Program-made: the position numbers and the translations under genes
The notes under the pieces: model-generated
Database searches by the model: none
The model's input: only the letters and a program-made list of their open reading frames with translations
Told to the model about the DNA's origin: nothing
In this document: one piece after another, positions 53,317 through 62,135 of the stretch
Layout: each line of letters starts with the position of its first letter
How positions within the stretch are numbered: the first letter of the stretch is position 1
Origin: Deltaproteobacteria bacterium
GTDB lineage: Bacteria; Desulfobacterota; Desulfuromonadia; Geobacterales; Pseudopelobacteraceae
Length of the DNA: 64,000 nucleotides
Direction: 5' to 3'
Assembly (NCBI GenBank): GCA_016182975.1
Contig: JACPFJ010000009.1
Coordinates: forward strand, 1-64,000

Positions 53317-55059
53317 TCATTCATTGCTGACGATATGGGGGCGCAGGAGCAGCACCAGCTCGGACCTCGACTCTGCGTTGTTTGTCCGGGTGAAGAGCCT
53401 GCCCAGGTACGGTATGTCCCCGATGAACGGTATCTTCTCCTCATTGGAGGTCTCCTTCTTGGAGATCAGGCCGCCGATTATGACCATCTGGCCGTCGCGC
53501 ATCTTGACCGTGGTCGTCATCTCCCTGAGGTCCACGGTTGGAACGGATATGACGGTCTGATTGCCGGCCGACCCGACGGTCTTTTCCTGCAGGGTCACCA
53601 GATCGGAGGTGATCGGGGTGATGTTTATGGATATATCCCCTGTCTCCGAGACATAGGGGACGATGCCGATGATCATGCCGGAGAGGATGCTGCTGGTCTC
53701 CACGCTGAAGGTGGTGACCGGCGTGCTCCCGGCGGCGGCCGTGGTGCTGGAGGTGATCCTGGAGATGAAGCTGGTGTTCCTGCCGACCGTCAGGATGGAG
53801 GCATGCCCGTTCATGACGTTAATCTTCGGGTTGGAGAGGGTTTTGACGTCCCCCTGGGTCTTCAGGGCGGTCAGCAGGGCCTGGAAGTCGGCCCGCCTTA
53901 TCCCGACCTGGAACCTGGACGTGTTGGCGGCCGCCTCGGTGGCGGTGTTAAAGTCGCGGGTGGCGATGTTGAGGGCGCCGAAACCGGTGTTTACCGGACC
54001 TCCCAGCGCCTTGACGTTATTCAGAAAGGACCAGTCGATGCCGAAGTTCAGCCCCTCGTTGAGCTGGACCTCGATGATCCTGGCCTCGATCATCACCTGC
54101 CTGTTGAGCACCTTTCTGACGTTCTCGATGTAGCGCTCCACCTTCTCCATTCCCTTGCGGGTGGCGGTAACCACGATGGTGCCGGTAAGCCTGTTGACGA
54201 TGATGCTCTGCTGCGGCTGGCTCTCGCCGGACGCGCTGGCCCCTCCCGCCCGATCAATGACGGTGAGATCGCTCGCGGCGCCCTCCCTGGCGGATTGAGA
54301 GGGTGTTCCCCGGCTGGGCTGCTTCTCCTGGGGCCGGGCTCCGGAGTCTGCCGTCCTGCCCGTTCTCCCGCCCTGGGCATCCTTCTTTCCCATTAGCCCC
54401 TCAAGGGATTTTTCCAGGGATTCCCAGAAGTCGTGCGCCTTTGTGTCCGCCTTGCTCCCCGATGTTATGGTCCCTTTGACGTTGCTGCTCCCGCCTCCCG
54501 CCGTCATGGCCCCACCGAGGATGTCCCCCCCCACGTCCATGTTGTAGCTGTTGACCAGGGCGGGGTGTCCCAGCTCGAACACCCTGGTGCCTACGGATTC
54601 CACCTTGAGGACGTTGCCCTGGATGGTGTAGAAGCAGTCCACGGTGGAGAAGACGGTCTTCAGGGCATCCTCCGCGGAGGCGTTGCGCAGCGACAGGGTC
54701 ACGGGCTGATCGAGGGGGACGTCCCTGTCGATCAGCAGATTCAGCCCGCTGGCATCGGCCAGCACGTGGAGGACATCGCCCAGGGAGCTGTTCCTGACCA
54801 CGATGTTGACCATCTTGGTCTTGAGCGGCACGATCTCTTCGGTGACAGGGACGAAATCAGGGGGTGTAACCTCGCGAGGCAATGGCGGGGAGTCCGGCTT
54901 CCATCCGGGTGCGCGGGTCATGCCCTCATTAATGAGGGGCTTGTCGGACCTGATGGCATCCGGACGTGCCGAGCAGGCGGTCACGGAAACCACGGCCGTA
55001 AGCACGGCAAGCCGGGCCACGCATCTCAATGCTGTTATCGTCAATCGATGTTTAGCCAT
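53317..55059 (-). CDS. mshL: Secretin MshL (outer-membrane pilus pore)
   Basis: A 580-residue secretin with a lipoprotein-like signal (LAVLTAVVSVTAC), an N-terminal STN/N0 domain (about 75-165: MVNIVVRNSSLGDVLHVLADASGLNLLID), a Gly/Ser/Gln-rich linker, an N1/NolW domain (IIVNRLTGTIVVTATRKGMEKVERYI) and the secretin barrel (about 340-578: RQVMIEARIIEVQLNEGLNFGIDWS, GQMVIIGGLI, SELVLLLRPHIV). The start at 55059 overlaps mshK by 19 bases; the longer frame to 55599 is a shadow of mshK. Confidence 0.92.
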   Translation of the reverse strand: MAKHRLTITALRCVARLAVLTAVVSVTACSARPDAIRSDKPLINEGMTRAPGWKPDSPPLPREVTPPDFVPVTEEIVPLKTKMVNIVVRNSSLGDVLHVLADASGLNLLIDRDVPLDQPVTLSLRNASAEDALKTVFSTVDCFYTIQGNVLKVESVGTRVFELGHPALVNSYNMDVGGDILGGAMTAGGGSSNVKGTITSGSKADTKAHDFWESLEKSLEGLMGKKDAQGGRTGRTADSGARPQEKQPSRGTPSQSAREGAASDLTVIDRAGGASASGESQPQQSIIVNRLTGTIVVTATRKGMEKVERYIENVRKVLNRQVMIEARIIEVQLNEGLNFGIDWSFLNNVKALGGPVNTGFGALNIATRDFNTATEAAANTSRFQVGIRRADFQALLTALKTQGDVKTLSNPKINVMNGHASILTVGRNTSFISRITSSTTAAAGSTPVTTFSVETSSILSGMIIGIVPYVSETGDISINITPITSDLVTLQEKTVGSAGNQTVISVPTVDLREMTTTVKMRDGQMVIIGGLISKKETSNEEKIPFIGDIPYLGRLFTRTNNAESRSELVLLLRPHIVSNE

Positions 55060-55535
55060 ATGTCCCTTCCGTCGGTTCTGACCAGAACCCTTGCCTTCTC
55101 TATTTTTACTATCCTGACTGCGCCGAGGGAGGCCCCTTCGCGGAGCACGTGTCCGTCGATGATGGCCATCCTGGCATGGCTGTCGCTGTAGATCATGGAT
55201 ACGGTGGGCAGCTGTCCCGCCGAAGCGTTCCGCTCCTTCGGCAGCGCCGCCGCTTTCGGGGAGGGGATCGGGCCGGGGGGGAAGCCCGTGCCGCCATTCG
55301 CCGTACCCTGGGCCTTTTTTGCCGCCGGAGGCCTTACCGGACACTCCAGCCCCGCATAAACGGGCTGGGACCCCGGCTCGGACACCGCAACGGGCTGAGC
55401 CGAGAAGTTTATCAGCTCCTTCTCTGCGGCTGTCACGCCGGCAGCGGGCATTTTCCAGAACAGGAGCGCTGCAGGTGCGCAGAGCCCTATAAACGGCGCC
55501 AGGAGCATTGCCGCGATGGTCTTGTCTATGGTCAT
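55041..55535 (-). CDS. mshK: MshK/PilP-like inner-membrane pilus protein
   Basis: A 164-residue protein with an N-terminal transmembrane helix (about residues 8-28), a Pro/Ala-rich linker and a C-terminal HR-like beta domain (VSMIYSDSHARMAIIDGHVLREGASLGAVRIVKIEKARVLV) of the type found in PilP/GspC/MshK, which couples the inner-membrane complex to the secretin. It overlaps mshJ by 4 bases and mshL by 19. Confidence 0.75.
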   Translation of the reverse strand: MTIDKTIAAMLLAPFIGLCAPAALLFWKMPAAGVTAAEKELINFSAQPVAVSEPGSQPVYAGLECPVRPPAAKKAQGTANGGTGFPPGPIPSPKAAALPKERNASAGQLPTVSMIYSDSHARMAIIDGHVLREGASLGAVRIVKIEKARVLVRTDGRDIWLNID

Positions 55536-56086
55536 GGCAGGCCCCTGTCGAGGGAGAGGACCTTACCGACGACGGTGAATGCCACAACCCCCCTTCCATT
55601 CACCTCCGCCTGCGAGACGGTGATCGAGTCTACCGGGGTAAAGGGGAAGACGGTCTGTTGCAGGTAGCATACGGCGTTGATAAAGTTGCTGTAGCTGGTG
55701 TTTGTGAACTTGAGGGTATACTGAAGCGACGCATCTCCGCCCTTTTTCTCCATCGCCGTGATGGAAATGTCATCCGGTTTGAGTCGCGACTGAATGTCAT
55801 CGATCCTTCCGTAGATGAGCCTCTCCGACGAGCTCTTTTCCACTCCCTGCCCAAGCTGTGTCCTGAGCGTTTCCAGTGAATGTTTCCGGTTCAGGATGGC
55901 CTGTCGCACCCGCGCAAGTCCATCCTTGGCGCGTACAAGCTCCTTGTGCGTCTTTTCCAGTTTCCGCCGCTCCCTTTCCTGGGCGGCGCATGCCGTGCTC
56001 AGGACAATAAACAGCGCGGCCCCTATCCAGAAACGTCTCTTCAACGGTTTGATCGCGTTTTCATACCTGTTGGTCACGAGGTTCAT
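55532..56086 (-). CDS. mshJ: MshJ/PilO-like inner-membrane pilus protein
   Basis: A 184-residue bitopic protein: a transmembrane helix (about residues 18-35, FWIGAALFIVLSTACAA), a coiled-coil region (RERRKLEKTHKELVRAKDGLARVRQAILNRK) and a C-terminal ferredoxin-like domain (LQYTLKFTNTSYSNFINAVCYLQQTVFPFTPVDSITVSQ) matching PilO/MshJ. It overlaps both neighbours by 4 bases, so the mshI-J-K genes are one translational block. Confidence 0.78.
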   Translation of the reverse strand: MNLVTNRYENAIKPLKRRFWIGAALFIVLSTACAAQERERRKLEKTHKELVRAKDGLARVRQAILNRKHSLETLRTQLGQGVEKSSSERLIYGRIDDIQSRLKPDDISITAMEKKGGDASLQYTLKFTNTSYSNFINAVCYLQQTVFPFTPVDSITVSQAEVNGRGVVAFTVVGKVLSLDRGLP

Positions 56087-57465
56087 GAGCCTTGCCGGGC
56101 GGCGCCGCTGTAGCGGGCCTCTATGCTGAAGGTTTTTTGCTTGACGTCGACGCTGCCGGAGGTCACTGAGTAACCGGGGATCTTTCTCACCCGCTCCTGC
56201 ACCCCTTCATAGATGGCCTGGGTTTCACCGTAGCTGGAGGAGGCAATGTCCCCCTCGATGCGTACGCCGATGAAACCCTCCCCTTTCTGGAGGGATAGCC
56301 CCCTGATGGAATACTCCTTTGAACCGGCAAGGGTCAGGGAGGCCAGGGCGGTCCCGTGGTTAACCGTGGTGCTGAACTTGTTGAGATACTCAATCGGGCG
56401 GCTGAGGGCCTTGGTCTCGTCATCCAGTTTCCTGAATGCCGCCATCTCCTCCCCGGACTTGCCCAGTTGTGTCCGCGAAACGGCGATCCCGGCCTTCAGA
56501 TCGGACAGCGCCATCCGTTCCGTCAGGATGACCCCGGCCAGGAACAGTGCGAGGGTGATCATGACAATGGTTGCGGCGGCGAGGAGCCTCTTGTTTCTCG
56601 TGAAAGCGACGTAGTCCGACGGCAGGATGTCGCCGTCGGCGGGGGAGTCGGCGTAGTGCAGGGCCGCGGCGAGCGGCGCGAGGTAATCCCGGACAATATC
56701 GTGCGGAAGTCCCGCCAGTGCGGGGGGTAATGCGCTCCTGTGCGGCAGTGTCAAATGAGTGGCCGGTTCCGCCGCATGCCCGTGCGGATCGAGTATCACC
56801 GCTTCGGACGGCCTCACGCGGAGGGACTGAAAGCAATAGTCGACGGTCATGTTGATATTCTGGCTGTCAGCGGGAAGGAGAGCCGCATCTGTAGAGGGGA
56901 TTTTGCGGATGAATTCCAGTTCCGTGTTTTCGCTCAAAAGGATGAGTTTCTCCCCCGAAAGGGGAGCGATGAAGATGCGCGCCCTGGCGGGGTCATCGGC
57001 GCATGTCGAGGCGGCCAGCCTGAAAATGGGGTATGGTGCGGCGTAAAGGCGGGAGATCACCTTGCCATGCCGGCTGAACATGGATATGAAATTGGAAAGG
57101 GAGTCGTCCTCATAGCTGAACGCGGCGATCTTGTTGTAAAGAACGCCGTCGATAGTCGTCTCGGCGACAGTGCGGTAAAAGAGGGTGAAGGCGGTCAGTT
57201 CCGGATGGCTCTTCAGTACCTCGGCCCTGACCAGGTTGTCGTAGAATTTGCCGGCCGCCGGGGGCAGGTGGACGATATCCTGATGAAAAAGCGAAGGGTT
57301 GCAGCAGACGATGCAGGTATTCTCCCGGCACGCTGCGAGATAGCCGTCCAGCTCTTCGTGATTAAATGTCCAGGCGCCGTTGACCGTAACCCCGTTGTCG
57401 GAGATATCCGCCTTCACCGCTTGCACAATTGTTCCATCGAGGTAAAATGAAAATATGTTACTCAA
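56083..57465 (-). CDS. mshI: MshI-like protein (PilM-like actin fold joined to PilN-like part), start uncertain
   Basis: About 460 residues. The N-terminal 330 residues resemble the PilM/MshI actin-like domain (SNIFSFYLDGTIVQAVKADI, VDYCFQSLRVRPSEAVILDP). A transmembrane helix (about residues 338-360, LLAAATIVMITLALFLAGVIL) leads to a PilN-like periplasmic domain with a coiled coil and a ferredoxin-like end (EYSIRGLSLQKGEGFIGVRIEGDI). TTG 57465 is proposed because GGGG lies 5 bases upstream and it begins just before the first predicted strand; GTG 57558 and an ATG at 57843 are in-frame alternatives. First gene of the msh operon. Confidence 0.72.
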   Translation of the reverse strand: MSNIFSFYLDGTIVQAVKADISDNGVTVNGAWTFNHEELDGYLAACRENTCIVCCNPSLFHQDIVHLPPAAGKFYDNLVRAEVLKSHPELTAFTLFYRTVAETTIDGVLYNKIAAFSYEDDSLSNFISMFSRHGKVISRLYAAPYPIFRLAASTCADDPARARIFIAPLSGEKLILLSENTELEFIRKIPSTDAALLPADSQNINMTVDYCFQSLRVRPSEAVILDPHGHAAEPATHLTLPHRSALPPALAGLPHDIVRDYLAPLAAALHYADSPADGDILPSDYVAFTRNKRLLAAATIVMITLALFLAGVILTERMALSDLKAGIAVSRTQLGKSGEEMAAFRKLDDETKALSRPIEYLNKFSTTVNHGTALASLTLAGSKEYSIRGLSLQKGEGFIGVRIEGDIASSSYGETQAIYEGVQERVRKIPGYSVTSGSVDVKQKTFSIEARYSGAARQGS

Positions 57466-57707
57466 TTTATCCCCATTCAGATTTATTATGCTTTTCGGTT
57501 TTAAATGCAAGAACTTAAATAACGCCGATTTATACCATGAAATTACGCTTTGAACCACCTGTTTTTCAGCGGCATGGCCGCCGGAATCGTGCTGCATTGG
57601 TTGACTCCAGCGAAAAGGAGGTTCCCCATGATCAGGAAAAGGAATTGCACTGCTGACAAGGCTTTGGATCAGGATCTCGAAAAAGGAAGAGTGGCGGTGT
57701 TGGCCAG

Positions 57708-57743
57708 CAGACCTCCGAGGTTTCCAAAACCCAGGAGGTCTCG
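57708..57743. repeat. Dispersed 32-base palindrome, copy 3
   Basis: CAGACCTCCGAGGTTTCCAA followed by AACCCAGGAGGTCTCG: the same palindrome as at 15028 and 41586, with the centre changed to TTTCCAAAA. It lies in the gap between mshI and the RsbW-like gene, which otherwise holds nothing I recognise. Confidence 0.85.
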
Positions 57744-57835
57744 ATTTGCGGGGCTGTAGATTGCGGCTAAGGTTGAGACAATGCTTGATAACGTGCTGAA
57801 TGAACTGCAATTGTGAGTAAAAAACAGGGGGCGGC

Positions 57836-58264
57836 TTAAGCAAGCGCCTTCTTCATCTCCAGAATATTCCCGCCCTTTATCTTTCTGTATTCCACGGAAT
57901 CCATCAGAGACCTGATTATAAAAATGCCGCGCCCCTTGTCGTCGAGCTTGGCAGGATCAAAGCAGGGATCGGGAATCGCGGTGATGTCGAAACCCTGGCC
58001 GCTATCATAGACCTTGATAGAGATCTCCTTGTCGGAGATGCTGATGCGGATCTCCACCTCCTTGTCGGGATCGGCGGCATTGGCGTGCCTGATGGCGTTG
58101 ACCATGGCCTCGGTAAGCACCACGTTGAGATGATGGGCGAGCGCCTCCCGGTCACCCTTGAAATGGTCAAGCTCCCGCGCCATGTCCTCTCCGATCTTGC
58201 CGATCAGGCACAGGTAGCGGGTCTGGTTGGGCACCTTTATATCCAGTTTGATAGTGTTCTTCAT
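57836..58264 (-). CDS. RsbW-like anti-sigma/serine kinase (HATPase_c)
   Basis: A 142-residue GHKL ATPase of the partner-switching class. The N box LTEAMVNAIRHANAADP, the G1 box YDSGQGFDITAIP and the G2-like DKGRGIFIIRSLMDSVEY are intact. Such kinases phosphorylate a STAS antagonist on Ser and, when free, bind a sigma factor or other target. It is the last gene of the four-gene block (30 bases after the STAS gene), and no sigma factor gene is adjacent, so the target lies elsewhere or is not a sigma factor. Confidence 0.88.
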   Translation of the reverse strand: MKNTIKLDIKVPNQTRYLCLIGKIGEDMARELDHFKGDREALAHHLNVVLTEAMVNAIRHANAADPDKEVEIRISISDKEISIKVYDSGQGFDITAIPDPCFDPAKLDDKGRGIFIIRSLMDSVEYRKIKGGNILEMKKALA

Positions 58265-58293
58265 GGTTCCCTCGCACGGTGGGAATGGTAGGC

Positions 58294-58629
58294 TTACATA
58301 CTCTCCAGGGCCTCGTCCACCGTCTGGAAGATGTCAAACACGCGGTGCAGCCGGGTAAGCTCGAACATGGATTTGACCTGGGTCTGGAGCCCGCAGAGTT
58401 TGAGGCTTCCCTGGCGCGTGGAGGCGTTCTTGAAGCCGGATACCAGTACCCCCAGGCCCGAGCTGTCGATGAAACGCACCTCTTTCAGGTCTATCAGGAT
58501 ATACTTTGTCCCCTCTTCGAAGAGCCGGTTCATTTCGGTTTTCAGCTCTTCGGAATTGTGCGCGTCAAGGCGTTCCTCCCGTACGAAGATAACCATCAGG
58601 TTGCCGTTTGCTTCAGTTTTCAGGTTCAT
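58294..58629 (-). CDS. STAS-domain anti-sigma factor antagonist
   Basis: A 111-residue SpoIIAA/RsbV-like protein: REERLDAHNSEELKTEM, YILIDLKEVRFIDSSGLGVLVSGFKNA with the Ser pair that carries the regulatory phosphate, and LCGLQTQVKSMFELTRLHRVFDIFQTVDEAL. Predicted to be phosphorylated by the kinase downstream and dephosphorylated by the SpoIIE phosphatase upstream. 17 bases separate it from the phosphatase gene. Confidence 0.92.
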   Translation of the reverse strand: MNLKTEANGNLMVIFVREERLDAHNSEELKTEMNRLFEEGTKYILIDLKEVRFIDSSGLGVLVSGFKNASTRQGSLKLCGLQTQVKSMFELTRLHRVFDIFQTVDEALESM

Positions 58630-58646
58630 GGCTGCATCCTTTCTGT

Positions 58647-61600
58647 TTAATGTATTTTAAGCACCACAAGTGAAACATCGTCCTGCAAGGTCTCCATGCC
58701 GATAAAATCGGACACCGCCTGATAAAACGCATTCATGATGCCGTTGACCGGCAGATGATGCACGCTGTCGAGTATGGCGCAGATACGTTCGTTTCCGAAC
58801 ATCTCTCCTTCCGGGTTAGTGGCCTCGGTCAGCCCGTCCGTATAGAATAGCACCACGTCGCCCTTTAGCAACTCGACCCCCCGCTCCTCGAACACGACGG
58901 ACCTTTTCACGCCGATGATGAGCCCTTCCGCATCCAGCTCGATGCAAGAGAGTTCGTTGTTCCGCCTGATGACGGGGTGATTGTGCCCGGCATTGGCAAA
59001 AGAGAGCCGGCCGGTTGCCGAATTGTACCTCGCGTAGAACATGGTGATGAACAGCTCGGCGCGGGTCAGGTCTTCGTAGAGCTGGTTGTTGAGGGTCTGC
59101 AGGATGGTGCTGGCATTGAGGGCCGAATTGGCCTGGGCGCGCAAGAGGGTGCGCACCTCGGCCATGATCAGGGCGGCCCCGACGCTGTGACCGGATACAT
59201 CGGCAATCAGCAGGTCCACGACGTGCTCGTCGTACTGGAAGAAATCGTAGTAGTCTCCTCCCACGTGGGCGGCCGGGATGCAACGTCCCCCCATCTCGAC
59301 CCCGAGCAACTCCGGCGCGGTGTCCGGCAGAAGCGAGACCTGTATCTGCTGGGCGATCTCCATGTCCCGCATCATGCGGGCATGCAGTAATTGGGCCTGT
59401 ATCTTCTGGGAGCGCTCCCGCTCCTTGGCCTCGATCTCGCGGACAATGGTGACGGCCTGGGCAAGCTGTCCGGTCAGGCTGGAGAGCAGGCCGGTGAACT
59501 CCTCGGTGAAGAGCCCGGCGATGGACTTGGAAAAGACCGACATGATGCCGAGGGACTGTTCCCCTTCGCGAAGGATCGGGATGTGGGCGCAGGAGACGAT
59601 CCCCTCGGCAATGGTCCGTTCCAGCGAGACGGTGCCGGCGGCCAGCCTGGCGTCATTGACAAAATGGGCCTTGCGGTCCAAAAGCGCCATGTCGCAGTAG
59701 GGCCTGCTCTCCGTGAACCAGTGCTTCGGGTTGATCGGACGGCGATTGTTCCCCTGATAACTCCTGATCGTGAGGACGTCATCCTCGGCGCGCAGCTGGA
59801 TGATGGCGGCATCCAGCTTGAATTCCTTGAGCAGGAGGTTCAGCAGGTCATCCATGATGATCTGCAGATCGAGGGTACGGTTGATGATCTCGGACGCCTT
59901 CAGGCGGACGAAGAGCGCCTCGCGGCTTTGATCCAGGGAGGTCCTGACGTTGCTGAAGATATCGTAGACCGATTCCATCCGTGAGCCCATGTCGGAGAGG
60001 AAGCTGTCCACGATGGCCCCGGCCGCGGCAGCGCCGACCGAGCCGGCCAGGTTCTTTTCGGTGAAGCGTTTCAGGTTTGGCAGCTCGAACTCGGATACGT
60101 TGCCGCTGGCGTCGATCTCGCGGTCGCCGATATAGGCGAAGATCGCCCGGTGCGCCTCCGCCTCGCCGATGAACTTGGCCATCAGGTTGACGAACTGCGT
60201 GATGGTGACCGGCTTGGAGAGGCGCTTTGTCTCGGCGTGGCGGTAGCCCTGCTCCAGGTCGAACGTGCCGAAAAATTTGCGGAGTTGGTCATGTTCGCGC
60301 TCGTCCTGCCTGAGCAGGATCGAGCAGACGATGTAGCCGCCAATGTTGAAGAGCATGCTCCAGAACAGCGAGTGGCTCCAGAGGTCCATGCCGGTGAGGC
60401 CGAACAGCTCGGTCGGCCTGAGCAGACCGATGCCGAACGGTCCTGTCGACAGCAGGTCGGCGCTGATCCAGCCGGAGCGGCTGAAGGAGGGGAGCAGCAG
60501 CGTGTAGAACCAGGTCAGGAAGCCGAGCAGGATGCCGGTGATGGCGCCGGCCTTGTTGCCGCGCCGCCAGTAAAGCCCCCCCAGCATGGCCGGCAGGAAC
60601 TGCGCGGCCGCCGTGAAGGAGATCATCCCCGTGTTGACCAGCATGAATGATTCGCCCACGATGCGGTAATAAAAATAACCCATGAAGACCACCAGGAAGA
60701 TACCCAGCCGTTTGAGGTTGATCAGCAGGTACGGAAACCAGGCCTGGGGGGTGAAGCGGACGATGATCGGCATGAAGATGTGGTTGAGCAGCATGGTGGA
60801 GATCGCCACCGATTCCACCATCACCATGCCGGCGGCGGCCGAGAGCCCGCCAAGGAAGGCCAGCAAGGCAATGCCGTCGTGACCGGTGATCAGGGGGATA
60901 CTGATGACGAAGAAGTCGGCGCCGGTCTGGCTGCCGGTGGTGAGAATGCCCCCGATGGCGATCGGCATGACGAACAGGTTGATCAGAAACAGGTAGATAG
61001 GAAGGAGCCACATGGCCTTGGTGATGTGCCGCTCGTCCGAGTTTTCTATCACCATGACGTGGAACTGCCGCGGCAGCATCATGATCGCCCCCATGGACAT
61101 GAACAGCATGGTGAAGGTTGGGGTATTGCCCGGTTGATCAAGGGTGAACAGGCGGGTGAAAAGCTCTGGTCGCAGGGTGCGGAAGCGGGTGAATATATCT
61201 TCGAAACCGTCGAAGAGTTGGTAGGTCACGAACAGGCCGACCCCCAGCAGGCTCACCAGCTTGACTATCGATTCGAACGCCACGGCGGCAATCAGCCCCT
61301 CGTGGCGTTCCGACGAGACCAGCCTGCGGGCGCCGAACATGACGCCGAACAGGGACAGGATCAGCGCCAGCAGCAGACCGGTGGGCAGGGTCGTTTCCGT
61401 GCCGCCGTGCGGGATGGGGATTCCTTCGGCCCCATAGCCGCTGATCAGGTAAAAGCTGGTCGAGACCGCCTTAATCTGCACGGCGATATAGGGCATGATG
61501 CCGAGTACGGCGATGATGGTCACCAGCGCGCCCACCCAGATGGACTTGCCGTAGCGCAGGCTGATGAAGTCGGCTATGGAGGTGATGTTGTTCTCCCTGC

Positions 61601-61883
61601 TGATCCGGACGATGCGGCGCAGCAGGAAGAACCAGGAGAAGGCGGTCAGGGAAGGGCCGAGGTAGATCATCAGGAAGTCGAGGCCGATGGTGGCCGCCCT
61701 GCCGACACTGCCATAGAAGGTCCAGGTGGTGCAGTAGACCGCTATGGAGAGGGTATAGACATAGGGATTGGCGATGATGCTGCGGCCGGCATCCTTACGG
61801 CGGTGAGCGTACCAGGCGATCAGGAAGATCAGCAGGGTGTAGATGAGTGATATGAGTGCCGCTGGGATGAGGCCGTTTTTCAC
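58647..61883 (-). CDS. Sodium/solute symporter-STAC-GAF-SpoIIE phosphatase fusion
   Basis: A 1078-residue polytopic signalling protein. Residues about 1-530 are a solute:sodium symporter (SSS) domain with 12-13 helices (YTLSIAVYCTTWTFYGSVGRAATIGLDF, SIADFISLRYGKS, FLGGLSAAAGMVMVESVAIS). About 545-625 is a STAC-like linker (VTITQFVNLMAKFIGEAEAHRAIFAYIG, RFTEKNLAGSVGAAAAGAIV). About 660-815 is a GAF domain, followed by a coiled coil. About 840-1078 is a SpoIIE/PP2C phosphatase with metal-binding Asp residues in GGDYYDFF, LIADVSGHSVGAAL, FYTDGLTEATNPEGE and QDDVSLVVL. CbrA-type proteins join SSS and STAC to a histidine kinase; here the output is a Ser phosphatase. It overlaps a small membrane-protein gene by 4 bases. 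Confidence 0.9.
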   Translation of the reverse strand: MKNGLIPAALISLIYTLLIFLIAWYAHRRKDAGRSIIANPYVYTLSIAVYCTTWTFYGSVGRAATIGLDFLMIYLGPSLTAFSWFFLLRRIVRISRENNITSIADFISLRYGKSIWVGALVTIIAVLGIMPYIAVQIKAVSTSFYLISGYGAEGIPIPHGGTETTLPTGLLLALILSLFGVMFGARRLVSSERHEGLIAAVAFESIVKLVSLLGVGLFVTYQLFDGFEDIFTRFRTLRPELFTRLFTLDQPGNTPTFTMLFMSMGAIMMLPRQFHVMVIENSDERHITKAMWLLPIYLFLINLFVMPIAIGGILTTGSQTGADFFVISIPLITGHDGIALLAFLGGLSAAAGMVMVESVAISTMLLNHIFMPIIVRFTPQAWFPYLLINLKRLGIFLVVFMGYFYYRIVGESFMLVNTGMISFTAAAQFLPAMLGGLYWRRGNKAGAITGILLGFLTWFYTLLLPSFSRSGWISADLLSTGPFGIGLLRPTELFGLTGMDLWSHSLFWSMLFNIGGYIVCSILLRQDEREHDQLRKFFGTFDLEQGYRHAETKRLSKPVTITQFVNLMAKFIGEAEAHRAIFAYIGDREIDASGNVSEFELPNLKRFTEKNLAGSVGAAAAGAIVDSFLSDMGSRMESVYDIFSNVRTSLDQSREALFVRLKASEIINRTLDLQIIMDDLLNLLLKEFKLDAAIIQLRAEDDVLTIRSYQGNNRRPINPKHWFTESRPYCDMALLDRKAHFVNDARLAAGTVSLERTIAEGIVSCAHIPILREGEQSLGIMSVFSKSIAGLFTEEFTGLLSSLTGQLAQAVTIVREIEAKERERSQKIQAQLLHARMMRDMEIAQQIQVSLLPDTAPELLGVEMGGRCIPAAHVGGDYYDFFQYDEHVVDLLIADVSGHSVGAALIMAEVRTLLRAQANSALNASTILQTLNNQLYEDLTRAELFITMFYARYNSATGRLSFANAGHNHPVIRRNNELSCIELDAEGLIIGVKRSVVFEERGVELLKGDVVLFYTDGLTEATNPEGEMFGNERICAILDSVHHLPVNGIMNAFYQAVSDFIGMETLQDDVSLVVLKIH

Positions 61884-62134
61884 TGCTGATGCGTCTCCTG
61901 ATTCTTGTCGTCGTTATGGCCTACGGCGAGGGTGAACAGGTAGATGACGAAGATGGAGACCGCCCAGCCTATGAAGAGGTAGAGAAACATGAGCGGGAAA
62001 CCGAAGATGGTGCTGGGTTTGTTGAATATGTGCATGAAGGGGAAGTTCATCATGATGATGCCCATGATGAAAAAGATGACCCATGATTCCGGCAATTGGA
62101 GCCGGTGCAGGAGGCGGCGCAGATGCTTCGGCAT
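61880..62134 (-). CDS. Small two-helix membrane protein coupled to the symporter-phosphatase
   Basis: An 84-residue protein with two hydrophobic helices (VIFFIMGIIMMNFPFMHIF and FLYLFIGWAVSIFVIYLFTLAVG) and a polar C terminus. Small subunits of this size precede some SSS transporters (DUF4212-type) and CbrA-like sensors (CbrX); this resembles them in size and place, but I cannot assign the family. ATG 62134 overlaps the kinase gene end by none and its own stop overlaps the symporter start (ATGA), so the two are co-translated. Confidence 0.7.
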   Translation of the reverse strand: MPKHLRRLLHRLQLPESWVIFFIMGIIMMNFPFMHIFNKPSTIFGFPLMFLYLFIGWAVSIFVIYLFTLAVGHNDDKNQETHQQ

Positions 62135-62135
62135 G

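Noticed and set aside
57550-57759. 69-codon plus-strand frame containing the third palindrome
   Set aside because: Ends inside the palindrome, no Shine-Dalgarno or recognisable sequence.
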